From the NCBI GenBank assembly GCA_021818445.1, contig JAKAEB010000039.1, forward strand, positions 1-35,036: 35,036 nucleotides of DNA, given 5' to 3'. Of this stretch, positions 9,048 to 16,958 are shown one piece after another. Position numbers and translations under genes: made by a program. Under the pieces are notes generated by a model, which made no database searches, was not told the DNA's origin, and saw only the letters and a program-made list of their open reading frames with translations. Numbering within the stretch: position 1 is the first letter of the stretch; every line of letters begins with the position of its first letter. Origin of the DNA: Planctomycetota bacterium (GTDB lineage: Bacteria > Planctomycetota > Phycisphaerae > WQYP01).

Positions 9048-9782
9048 TTGAACGAGTTGCGCCGGTTGCGCCCATCAGATTGCCAGGTGTGGATTGATTT
9101 TGACGGCACGATCTCCCAGCGTGATGTCCTGGACGAGTTAATTCGCAAATTTGCAAAGAATGATTCCTGGCGGCTGATTGAAGAGCGATGGGCGGCGGGT
9201 TTGATTGGCTCGTTCGATTGCTTGCGTGAGGAATTTGCCCTTTTGCGCGTTTCGGCCCCCGAACTGACCGATTTTGTGCGCAGAATACCAATCGATCCCG
9301 GTTTCAACGACCTGATCAAGATATTTCAATCCTTGGGCGTGCCAGTCGCAATTCTAAGTGACGGTGTGGAGAGATTTATCCGTCTGATTCTTGCGGAAAA
9401 TGGCTTCTCGGATATTCCGATTTACGCCAATCGCATCGCGCATAAAGGAGACAGGCTTTCACTTCGATGCCACTTGCGCTCCAGCCTTTGTGAAAGTGGT
9501 GCGGCGCATTGCAAATGCAGTACGGCTGCCCGCATAGGCCAGGCCGCCAAAAAAAGCATTTACATTGGCGATGGCCGTAGCGATCTGTGTCCGGCCTACA
9601 AAGCCGACGTGGTATTTGCCAAGGGGGTGCTCGCTAAAGAATTGGCCCGTCGGCAAAAATCGCATATTTCATATAACACCCTCCGGGATGTAATAGCCCG
9701 CCTGCAAATGGTCTGGTTACCGGAAACCTTTGCCGCAACGGCCACCGGGGTCAATGCACTGCCGCTAAGCGTTGCCCGCTGA
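9048..9782 (+). CDS. HAD-IB phosphatase, MtnX-like
   Basis: This 244-residue soluble phosphatase has motif I IDFDGTISQRD (Asp17, Asp19), motif II AILSDG (Ser104), and motif III/IV with Lys156 and IGDGRSD (Asp175, Asp179). Four cysteines at 141, 148, 155 and 157 (CHLRSSLC, then HCKC) correspond to the Cys-rich insert seen in MtnX-like phosphatases, which process 5-methylthioribulose-derived phosphates. Nothing else of methionine salvage is nearby, so a different phosphorylated substrate is likely. The start is TTG at 9048 with a GAGGA site about eight bases upstream. The residues after 225 are not conserved-looking. This is the first gene of the middle cluster, and its end lies 31 bases before the chosen start of the M20 gene. 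Confidence 0.82.
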   Translation: MNELRRLRPSDCQVWIDFDGTISQRDVLDELIRKFAKNDSWRLIEERWAAGLIGSFDCLREEFALLRVSAPELTDFVRRIPIDPGFNDLIKIFQSLGVPVAILSDGVERFIRLILAENGFSDIPIYANRIAHKGDRLSLRCHLRSSLCESGAAHCKCSTAARIGQAAKKSIYIGDGRSDLCPAYKADVVFAKGVLAKELARRQKSHISYNTLRDVIARLQMVWLPETFAATATGVNALPLSVAR

Positions 9783-9813
9783 TATCGGTGAAATCAGCCC
9801 GGAAAGCGGCCAC

Positions 9814-11175
9814 ATGGTGGCGGTTACCACAGGAATGTATCTGATGCCGGATTATAATTCCTCAGTCGGCTCTACCAGCGAACCGATCTTTGCACCGCAG
9901 TGGCGCTCGCTGATTGATGCTAAAGCGTCCCCCAAATTTGATACCGAATTGGTCGAATTTCTGCGCCAATGCATCGCGGTTCCAAGTATCAGTGGTCAGG
10001 AACGGCCGCTGGTGGAACTGGCCGCCCGGCAGGCCTCGCAATGGGGCCTGCACGTCGACGTGTTTGAATCGGACGAATCGCGGCTTGTAAAACATCCCGT
10101 CATATCACAGAGGCACATACCTCTTAAGGGACGCCCCACGGCAGTCATTTTACTTAGGGGCGATTACGCCGGTCCGACGGTGATGTTCAACGCCCACAGC
10201 GACGTGGTCAGCCCCGGCGATGAAAAACAGTGGCAACATGCGCCATGGTCGGGCGCGGCTGATGGCGGGCACCTTTATGGTCGTGGCGCGTGCGATGCGA
10301 AAGGCCCTATGGTTGCAGCTCTAGGTGCCATCTTAAAAATTAAGGAAAATGCCGGAACCCGTTTCAGGGGAACAGTTGGGCTGGAAATCATCCCCGGCGA
10401 GGAAGATTGCGTAGACTTAGGTACGCTCACAAGCGTAGATCGAGGTTATCGTGCCGATGCGGCAATTATTCTTGAACCCACGGAAGGCTTACCGCGATGC
10501 GCATCACGAAGTGGGCTGCGGTTTGAAATCGGCGTATTGGGGCGCGCGGTGCATGGCACAGTGAAATGGCTGGGAAGCGATGCCATCGGTGGATTGCGGC
10601 GATTGCTCAGCGCCCTCGATGAGATGGAAGTTGAATTTGGCCGCCAGGATGCCGACGATCGATACGCCAGCTATCCCGTACTGCGACCGATTACCGTAGA
10701 TCGGATCGACGGCGGGGAATGGCAGGGGATGATCTGTGATCGTGCAAGTTGTTCCGGCTATTTTGAGTTGTGTCCGGAAGATGATCTGGACATGTGGCAG
10801 GATCGATTTATGACGGAATTACGCTCCCGATTTGACGCGGTTCGAGATGCTGGTCAAGAGGTGGAGATAAAATTTGTTGAGCGCTACCAGGGATTTTCTA
10901 CACATATAGAGTCGTCTATATGCAGAGCCGCCGAGATGGTGATAAAATATTCGCCGGCGGCGGAGCGCTGGAAAAAGTGGCGTGGTTTTAATTCAGGCTG
11001 CGAGGGTGGGCTGCGGTTCAAGCTGCACCGGACGAAAACGCTTGTCTGGGGGCCGGGATCGTTGGCGCAGGCTCATCGCGCAGATGAATACGTCCCGATA
11101 CGGGAGGTGCTGGATTGCTCCAACTGGATGGCGGCGGCGGTTATGGCCTATTTGAACGACGACTTGGCGGGCTGA
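9814..11175 (+). CDS. M20-family metallo-hydrolase (ArgE/DapE/acylase type)
   Basis: This protein has about 453 residues and resembles di-zinc amidohydrolases that remove acyl groups from amino acids or split small peptides. The metal and catalytic residues are in order: FNAHSDVV (His128, Asp130), GRGACDAKG (Asp161), the general base pair in IPGEEDC (Glu196-Glu197), LEPTEG (Glu221), and the late AQAHRADEYVPI His. The small dimerisation domain lies between about residues 230 and 345. There is no signal peptide, so it acts in the cytoplasm. The start at 9814 has GGAAAG seven bases upstream. An in-frame TTG at 9772 would overlap the HAD gene but has no good site. The substrate is unknown. Its place beside an aminotransferase and an acyl-activating enzyme suggests it unmasks or trims an amino-acyl intermediate. 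Confidence 0.85.
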   Translation: MVAVTTGMYLMPDYNSSVGSTSEPIFAPQWRSLIDAKASPKFDTELVEFLRQCIAVPSISGQERPLVELAARQASQWGLHVDVFESDESRLVKHPVISQRHIPLKGRPTAVILLRGDYAGPTVMFNAHSDVVSPGDEKQWQHAPWSGAADGGHLYGRGACDAKGPMVAALGAILKIKENAGTRFRGTVGLEIIPGEEDCVDLGTLTSVDRGYRADAAIILEPTEGLPRCASRSGLRFEIGVLGRAVHGTVKWLGSDAIGGLRRLLSALDEMEVEFGRQDADDRYASYPVLRPITVDRIDGGEWQGMICDRASCSGYFELCPEDDLDMWQDRFMTELRSRFDAVRDAGQEVEIKFVERYQGFSTHIESSICRAAEMVIKYSPAAERWKKWRGFNSGCEGGLRFKLHRTKTLVWGPGSLAQAHRADEYVPIREVLDCSNWMAAAVMAYLNDDLAG

Positions 11176-11211
11176 AAATTCCGCCTGCCTGAATGGGACG
11201 GTATCTGATTT

Positions 11212-12603
11212 ATGAGCATAAAAATGACTCCTTCAGTGAGTATGAAAACCCAATTAGGATTGCGGCACGGTACCGATGCATCACGGCAATGGTACGCCCG
11301 GGCATCGGCGGTACTTGCCGGGGGGGTAAGCAGTTCGGCCCGGTCCAGTACCACCGGCGATTTGCCTTATCCCCTTTACATCACGCGCGGTGATGGATCA
11401 CATATTTGGGACGCCGACGGAAACGAATTTATCGACTACCTTCTTAGCTATGGCAGCGTGATTCTTGGCCATCAGGATGGTGGATTGACTGAAGCGGCCA
11501 CCGCCCAATTGAATGCCGGAACGATGTTCGGCACGTGCAATACACTGGAGGTTGAGCTTGCCGAGCAAATTTCGCATATGGTTCCCGGAGCCGACCTGGT
11601 GCGCTTCTCCAACTCGGGGTCGGAAGCCATATGCGGGGCAATCCGCGCCGCCCGGGGTTTTACTGGACGGACAAAAATATTGAAGTTTGAGGGCCATTAC
11701 CATGGTTGGGTGGATGTGCTGGCGGTCAGCAATCGGCCCGGTGAAAAAGAGGCCGGCCCGCTGGATCATCCCATCAGTCAGCCCCATTCGCGCGGCATAC
11801 CTCATGGCATCGTGGATGATGTTCTTATCGCTCCATGGAATCATCGCGATAGTGTTCGGCAAATCCTTGATGAGCATGAATCTGAACTTGCCGCGGTTAT
11901 TCTCGAACCGGTGGTGGCCAACAATGCCTGCACCATGCCGGAGGCGGGTTTTCTGGAATTTCTGCGCGACGAGTGTACCCGACGTGGGGTATTGCTAATT
12001 TATGATGAAATTGTTACAGGCTTTCGTCTTGCCCGGGGCGGGGCGGCAGAATACTTTGGTATCCGGCCCGATCTGATCATTTGGAGCAAGGCCATTGGCG
12101 GTGGATTTCCGGTAAGCGCTTTTGCCGGCCGACGCGATATTATGACCCCCATTGCCGCCAACACCGTCAAACATGGCGGAACCTACAACGGCAATCCCTT
12201 TTGTGCGGCGGTGGCGCTGGCTGTGCTGCGAAAAATCAACCAACCCGGTGTGCTGGAATCCATCCATCGTCATGGCGATGAACTGATGGATGCAATCCGT
12301 AAATCCGCCCGGCATCATGGCGTGCCCTGCTGCGTGCAGGGTATGGGTGGCATGTTTCAGGTGGTTTTTACTGCGGATGGCAAACCGCTCCGGCACTACC
12401 GCGATTTATTAAAAACTGATGCCCGCCGCTATGGCATTTTTCGGCAGGCATTGCTTGAACGCGGGGTGCATATTAACAGTTCCGGTTCGGCCTGCTGGTT
12501 TGTCAGCGCGGCGCATGGGTGTGATGATGCCTCCGGCGGTGCGGACTTGAGCTATACCTGTGCCGCCATTGAAGAGGCAATGGCGTTGTGTGCAGCCGCC
12601 TGA
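11212..12603 (+). CDS. Class-III PLP aminotransferase, glutamate-1-semialdehyde-mutase-like
   Basis: This 463-residue fold-type-I aminotransferase has the PLP lysine in IIWSKAIGGG (Lys293), the cofactor-holding Asp265 in YDEIVTG, the phosphate-binding SNSGSEA block near residues 133-139, and GHYHGWVD at 161-168. The last resembles HemL and its relatives. The GTYNGNPF block at 323-330 and an embedding in a biosynthetic run rather than near heme genes argue that it is not HemL itself. Such enzymes move amino groups on sugars, amino acids or acyl chains. It begins 36 bases after the M20 gene. The ATG codons at 11224 and 11239 are alternative starts. It is followed by a 134-base gap, the largest within the cluster. 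Confidence 0.86.
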   Translation: MSIKMTPSVSMKTQLGLRHGTDASRQWYARASAVLAGGVSSSARSSTTGDLPYPLYITRGDGSHIWDADGNEFIDYLLSYGSVILGHQDGGLTEAATAQLNAGTMFGTCNTLEVELAEQISHMVPGADLVRFSNSGSEAICGAIRAARGFTGRTKILKFEGHYHGWVDVLAVSNRPGEKEAGPLDHPISQPHSRGIPHGIVDDVLIAPWNHRDSVRQILDEHESELAAVILEPVVANNACTMPEAGFLEFLRDECTRRGVLLIYDEIVTGFRLARGGAAEYFGIRPDLIIWSKAIGGGFPVSAFAGRRDIMTPIAANTVKHGGTYNGNPFCAAVALAVLRKINQPGVLESIHRHGDELMDAIRKSARHHGVPCCVQGMGGMFQVVFTADGKPLRHYRDLLKTDARRYGIFRQALLERGVHINSSGSACWFVSAAHGCDDASGGADLSYTCAAIEEAMALCAAA

Positions 12604-12667
12604 TGACCGTGGTTTGGCGGAAGCATCATGCCGTTGGGATACCGGGTCGGCACCGGATGCACTGATG

Positions 12668-12681
12668 TCCGAAAATTCGGA
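12668..12681. repeat. Short dyad in the gap before the ligase gene
   Basis: TCCGAA and TTCGGA are separated by AA and followed by TGTGATTATTTT. It could be a weak terminator or attenuator inside the cluster, or a protein site. The stem is short. Confidence 0.2.
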
Positions 12682-12737
12682 TGTGATTATTTTGGTTGCA
12701 AACGCGATATAACGCGAACATAAGGCGATACGAATCG

Positions 12738-14108
12738 ATGATCTGGAGTACAGTTGATAAAGCCATTGATGGTCTGTCACCGCAAAATTTATCGCGGCTT
12801 TACCGCCTGACGCCCCCGTGGCTGGTCGATCGAATCCGGATCGCCCGCTTCAGAAAAACCGTTCGGTGGGCGGCGCGGCAATCGCCGTTTTACCGCGAGG
12901 CCTTTGCTAAATCAAAAATTGACGCCGACCGCGTGCATCATCCCCGCGACCTGGGCGATTTTTTCACCACTCCGGACGAGGTGGCGGCCGATCCCGAAAA
13001 GTTTCTCTGTGCCAAGCCGTCGATTGTTTTTGAATCCTCGGGCACCAGCGGAAAAAATAAAAAAATATTCTACAGCCGTCGGGAAATTGATCAGATGGGC
13101 CAGATTATGGCAGCGGGCATCATGCTCATGGGGGTGGCACCTGACGATCGCGTGGCCAACGCCTTTGATTTCTCAATGTGGATTCCCGGCATGCTTACGC
13201 ATTCAGCATTGATGAGCGGTGGGCAGTTTTGCATGGCGTTTGGCAAGGTTGATCCCATCGAGGTTTACCGCCGACTGGAAACCTACCGATTTAATGTGGT
13301 GATGGGAGAGCCAACATGGCTTATCCGATTGACCGAAATCGCCGAACGCGAGGGTTCGCTACCCCTGAAATTGCTCATGGGTGCGGCAGAGGAAATGCCA
13401 CCCAATGCCATTCCGTGGATGGAAAAAGTCTGGCAGGGGGCCAAGGTACGTATGTGCTACGGCAGTGTTGAGCAGGGCAGCGCTATCGGATACCAGCCGT
13501 GCGACCAATTTGACGGCTATCATGTTGACGATTCCGATTTTTATCCCGAGTTGATGGATATCGATTCCGACGGCTACGGCGAACTGGTCTACACCACTCT
13601 GCGGCGGCGTGTGATGCCTTTGATACGATACCGATCGCGTGATGTCACTAAACTATTGGACGACGCATGTTCATGCGGCGTTCCGGGCAAGCGCATGCAC
13701 CGGCTGCGCGGGCGGCGCGATGAACTGGTGGTTGCCAGCGGTGGAAATTTATATCCCCTCATGTTTGAAAGCATATTCAAACCGGTGCGCGGGCTTACCG
13801 GCGAGTGGCAGATTATTTTCCGTCTCGAGGGAATGCGGGAAATTCTGGAAATGAATGTAGAAACCGACCGCCTGGATATGGAATCGCTGGAAAAAGAAAT
13901 CCACCGAAGCTGCACGGAACAGTATCCCGATTTAATGAAAAATCTGGCATTGGGTATTTTTGAAATGCGCCTCGTGACTCATCCGCAGGGAAGCATTCGG
14001 AAGGGGAGAAAAATCAGGCGGATGCTGGACCTTCGCTACGCTTCAGGCACAGAGGCGGAGCACGCCCGGGTCCTTTCAAATTCTTCAGAGGTTGAACATG
14101 TCATTTGA
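12738..14108 (+). CDS. PaaK/CapK-like AMP-forming acyl ligase
   Basis: This 456-residue member of the phenylacetate-CoA-ligase/CapK branch of adenylate-forming enzymes activates a carboxylic acid with ATP. The phosphate-binding loop ESSGTSGKNKKI spans about residues 99-110. YGSVEQGSAIGY near 245 and the ELVYTTLRRRVMPLIRYRSRD block resemble the adenylate-binding part of PaaK. The C-terminal lid begins with a GRRDELVVASGGNLYP-type hinge. CSCGVPGKRMHRL carries paired cysteines typical of PaaK-like proteins. In CapK homologues the gene sits in polysaccharide clusters, but the acid is unknown. The start at 12738 is preferred over an upstream TTG at 12696. Its last 11 bases overlap the next gene, indicating tight coupling. 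Confidence 0.85.
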   Translation: MIWSTVDKAIDGLSPQNLSRLYRLTPPWLVDRIRIARFRKTVRWAARQSPFYREAFAKSKIDADRVHHPRDLGDFFTTPDEVAADPEKFLCAKPSIVFESSGTSGKNKKIFYSRREIDQMGQIMAAGIMLMGVAPDDRVANAFDFSMWIPGMLTHSALMSGGQFCMAFGKVDPIEVYRRLETYRFNVVMGEPTWLIRLTEIAEREGSLPLKLLMGAAEEMPPNAIPWMEKVWQGAKVRMCYGSVEQGSAIGYQPCDQFDGYHVDDSDFYPELMDIDSDGYGELVYTTLRRRVMPLIRYRSRDVTKLLDDACSCGVPGKRMHRLRGRRDELVVASGGNLYPLMFESIFKPVRGLTGEWQIIFRLEGMREILEMNVETDRLDMESLEKEIHRSCTEQYPDLMKNLALGIFEMRLVTHPQGSIRKGRKIRRMLDLRYASGTEAEHARVLSNSSEVEHVI

Positions 14109-14856
14109 CTCGCTAACTACGGATCACTCAGCACCGGCCGTCAATCTGCTCATTCTTGGTGATTCTATCACGTTGGGGGTGGCGGACATGCGCGGTGCCG
14201 ACGTGGTGGCCTATGTTGATAAAACATATGTGGATATTATCCGGGAACGATTTCCGCATCTGCAGATCAGGGTGGATGCCGATCTGCATCGGTCAACCAT
14301 CGCGGGAACTCGCGCGTTGGGGCCTCTTCTTGCAGCGCACAATCCGCAGATAACTCTCCTGATGTTGGGAGGCAATGATGCTGACCCTGACTGGAAACGC
14401 TTTGTTGTAAGCAATGGACGGGTGGCTCGGAGTCGCATTGAATTATCCCGATATATTGAAAATTTACGCACCATGGTGGAAATGACCCAGGCTGCGGGTT
14501 CAATACCGATCCTGACGGATATGCCCAATCAGTATCTGGAGCGACGGAGCAAAATTCTTTCTGAACTGGCAGGCCGTGATCTGATGCCGATTATCAATGC
14601 CAACGGTGGTGAAAAGTTTTGTAACGAGGTGCTGGAAACCTACCGCGAGGCCGCCGCCGCTTTGGCTGGTGATCTGGCCGTGCCGTTTGCACCCTATGGG
14701 CATCGGCTGGCGCAACAGCCGATCGAGGCCGTAGTCGGACCCGATGGGGTACACCCCAGTCAACACGCGCATACGATCATAGCCGCGCAGATCATTTCAA
14801 CGCTTGAACCCATCATCAAGAATGCCAACACATCCTTTGTCGGTTCGCCCACTTGA
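14098..14856 (+). CDS. SGNH/GDSL-type hydrolase
   Basis: This 252-residue esterase/lipase-like protein has block I LLILGDSITLG (nucleophile Ser23), block III LGGND (Asn93), and block V DGVHPS (Asp216, His219), so the triad is intact. No signal peptide is visible, and the fold starts after about 14 residues, so it probably acts in the cytoplasm on an activated or esterified intermediate. Some SGNH enzymes in polysaccharide loci act as O-acetyl or acyl esterases or transferases. AGAGG lies about six bases before the ATG at 14098, which falls inside the end of the ligase gene. Its own stop overlaps the TTG start of the first SMR-like gene. Confidence 0.87.
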   Translation: MSFDSLTTDHSAPAVNLLILGDSITLGVADMRGADVVAYVDKTYVDIIRERFPHLQIRVDADLHRSTIAGTRALGPLLAAHNPQITLLMLGGNDADPDWKRFVVSNGRVARSRIELSRYIENLRTMVEMTQAAGSIPILTDMPNQYLERRSKILSELAGRDLMPIINANGGEKFCNEVLETYREAAAALAGDLAVPFAPYGHRLAQQPIEAVVGPDGVHPSQHAHTIIAAQIISTLEPIIKNANTSFVGSPT

Positions 14857-15251
14857 ATCCGCCTTTGCCAAAAAAACCATTACTGCTGATTGGTCTAATT
14901 CTGGCCATAACGCTGGATACAGCGGTGCAGCTATGCTGGAAGGCGGCCGAGCCGCGCCACGCCTCACCCGGTGGCGTCATTATCGCCACCATCCTCAGCC
15001 CGTGGTTTGCCGGTGTAGTTGTTATGATGATTTGCCAATTGTTTAACTGGATGATGGTGCTAAGTCTTGCAGATGTCAGCTTAGCACAGCCCATCACGGC
15101 TCTGGGCTACGTCACCGTAGCCGTTATGTCGTTTTTTCTCTGGCACGAGACACTCACGCTGTCGCAGATGCTCGGCGTGGGAAGTATCCTCATCGGTGTG
15201 GCACTGGTGAGTCGCACGCACAAGATCGGAACGGCGGGGAAACCGGTATGA
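14853..15251 (+). CDS. SMR/EamA-type four-helix membrane protein, subunit 1
   Basis: This is a 132-residue integral membrane protein with about four hydrophobic segments, the size of one half of an EamA transporter or of an SMR protein such as ArnE/ArnF. The first helix carries a polar DTAVQLCWKAAE, comparable to the conserved membrane-embedded acidic/polar site of the family. The LADVSLAQPITALGYVTVA stretch fits helices 2-3 of EamA halves. Translation appears to begin at TTG 14853, overlapping the SGNH stop by four bases (TTGA). It overlaps the next, similar gene by four bases (ATGA). The pairing suggests a heterodimer, as in ArnEF, which flips a lipid-linked aminosugar. Confidence 0.78.
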   Translation: MNPPLPKKPLLLIGLILAITLDTAVQLCWKAAEPRHASPGGVIIATILSPWFAGVVVMMICQLFNWMMVLSLADVSLAQPITALGYVTVAVMSFFLWHETLTLSQMLGVGSILIGVALVSRTHKIGTAGKPV

Positions 15252-15604
15252 ATGTCATGGGCGCTGTAGCCTTGCTGACAGCGATTGCGCTGGAGGTGTG
15301 CGGACAGTTGTGCATGAAACGCGCAATGCGCGAACCATCGAGCGGCTTTCGCGCTGCTGTTCGCCGCGTTTGCACTAACCGATGGCTGCAGGCGGGCATT
15401 TCGGCCTTTATTATTGAGTCTCTGTTCTGGACGTGGACACTTTATCTCCTGCCCCTGAATATCGCATTTCCTATGGGTTCGTTATGCTTCGCAGGTGTGG
15501 CGATTGGAGCGGCCTATTTCCTCCATGAACCAATCTCCCGCCTCCGTTGGTTGGGTATCGCAATGATCCTTTTGGGTGTGGGATTATTGGGTGTCAGATT
15601 CTGA
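15248..15604 (+). CDS. SMR/EamA-type four-helix membrane protein, subunit 2
   Basis: This 118-residue, four-helix membrane protein is similar in architecture to the preceding gene. Helix 1 has an in-membrane Glu (LTAIALEVCGQLCMKRAM), at the position where SMR proteins carry their essential Glu. The loop RWLQAGISAFIIESLFWTW and a final LRWLGIAMILLGVGLLGVRF resemble EamA/ArnE-type half units. It overlaps the upstream gene by four bases (ATGA) and has GGGGA seven bases before the ATG. Two different half-size subunits produced in equal amounts suggest an antiparallel heterodimer. The substrate could be a polyprenyl-linked glycan or a small cation. I favour the first because of the surrounding genes. 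Confidence 0.8.
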   Translation: MNVMGAVALLTAIALEVCGQLCMKRAMREPSSGFRAAVRRVCTNRWLQAGISAFIIESLFWTWTLYLLPLNIAFPMGSLCFAGVAIGAAYFLHEPISRLRWLGIAMILLGVGLLGVRF

Positions 15605-15612
15605 AGGGCATC

Positions 15613-16890
15613 ATGGCGGACGCATCAGCTTGGAACGATATCAGCGCAGCCGGGCGGTCGAATCTGGATCGATTGCTCAAGTGCGATAGCAGCCGCCTGC
15701 AGGTGTGGCTCGTGCATGATTGGCTCACCGGCATGCGTGGCGGAGAGAAGGTACTTCTGGAATTAATACGGTTGTTTCCATCGGCGCGCGTTGCGACGCT
15801 CTTTTACAGCTCCGGATCGGTGCATCCGGAAATAGAACGCCGCATTTCGGCAGTTTCATGGTTGCAGAATATTCCTCAAATCGAAAGGCGCTATCGGTCG
15901 CTGCTGCCCCTCATGCCTTTGGCAATCCGATCGGTGCGGATTACCCCGGCCGATCTGGTCATCAGTACCAGTCATTGTGTCGCGAAAAATATCCGCGCCC
16001 AGTCACCCCACCTTTGTCACTGTTTTACGCCCATGCGCTATATCTGGGACATGCAAAGCGCTTATCTGCAGTCTCGAGGACCTGCCACTCGCATCGCCCT
16101 CAAAACCCTTACGCCTTGGCTGCGGCATGCGGATATAGCCGGGCATAAGAGTGTGCATCAGTTTGTCGGAACCTGCCGCAATGTGTGTGAACGCATTGAA
16201 CGCATCTATAAACGCCCCAGCCTTGTGGTGCATTCGCCGATTGATGAGACGTTTTTCAAACCGGCTGAAAAGGTGTCGGGCCAATTTTTTCTTGTCGTTT
16301 CCGCCCTTGTGGAATATAAACGAATTGATCTGGCGGTGGAGTTTTTCACCCGATTGGATGCAGGCAACCGGGCACGATATGGAAAGTTGATCGTCATCGG
16401 TACCGGGCCGGATATGACCCGGCTTAAAAGCATGGCAGCATCAGCGGCCGGAAATGTGGAATTTAAGGGCTGGCAGGATGATGCCGCCGTGCGCTGGCAT
16501 TATCAAAATTGTCGGGCGTTGATTTTCCCTGGCGAAGAGGATTTTGGTCTTACTCCCATTGAGGCCATGGCATGTGGTCGTCCCGTTATCGCTTATGGTC
16601 GCGGAGGGATACTGGAAACGGCTATCGCCCTTGATGATGCCTCCCCGGAACGCGCAACAGCTATATTTTTTCAGAAGCAAACATTAGAATGCTTTGGGGC
16701 ATCGCTTGAAAGGTTTATCAATGAGGAGCGCCTTTTTCATCCAACCAAACTTTTTGCCAGAGCGATGGAGTTTGGCCGCCCGGCATTTCACACTCGTATG
16801 GCTGTGATTGCCCGCGCGGTGATGGATGGGCACCGCGACATGTCCGAAGACTTATTACAGCGGGCGCTTGCGATTAGCGAGGATCATTAA
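15613..16890 (+). CDS. GT4-family glycosyltransferase, WbaZ-like
   Basis: This GT-B enzyme has about 425 residues. WLVHDWLTGMRGGEKVLLEL near the N terminus and HCFTPMRYIWDM in the acceptor half are typical of WbaZ-type mannosyltransferases. The C-terminal donor half has LVVSALVEYKRIDLAVEFF and the EX7E motif in FPGEEDFGLTPIEAM. The start at 15613 follows GAAGGG and lies nine bases after the preceding stop. The longer frame from 15547 would run through the end of the membrane-protein gene and add residues unlike the family. As the last gene of the tight cluster it probably adds a sugar to the exported product. Donor and linkage cannot be determined here. Confidence 0.9.
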   Translation: MADASAWNDISAAGRSNLDRLLKCDSSRLQVWLVHDWLTGMRGGEKVLLELIRLFPSARVATLFYSSGSVHPEIERRISAVSWLQNIPQIERRYRSLLPLMPLAIRSVRITPADLVISTSHCVAKNIRAQSPHLCHCFTPMRYIWDMQSAYLQSRGPATRIALKTLTPWLRHADIAGHKSVHQFVGTCRNVCERIERIYKRPSLVVHSPIDETFFKPAEKVSGQFFLVVSALVEYKRIDLAVEFFTRLDAGNRARYGKLIVIGTGPDMTRLKSMAASAAGNVEFKGWQDDAAVRWHYQNCRALIFPGEEDFGLTPIEAMACGRPVIAYGRGGILETAIALDDASPERATAIFFQKQTLECFGASLERFINEERLFHPTKLFARAMEFGRPAFHTRMAVIARAVMDGHRDMSEDLLQRALAISEDH

Positions 16891-16899
16891 ATCATCCCG

Positions 16900-16926
16900 T
16901 TACAATTATTTAGCCGAAAATTGTAA
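16900..16926. promoter_or_regulatory. Dyad upstream of fucI, possible operator
   Basis: TTACAATT (16900-16907) and AATTGTAA (16919-16926) form perfect 8-bp arms 11 bases apart, ending 32 bases before the fucI ATG. The arm centres are 19 bases apart, close to two helical turns, as in many dimer-bound operators. It is not followed by a T-tract, so a terminator for the glycosyltransferase is less likely. Confidence 0.4.
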
Positions 16927-16958
16927 TTACGACACTTTTCTCGAAAGGAATGCCATCC

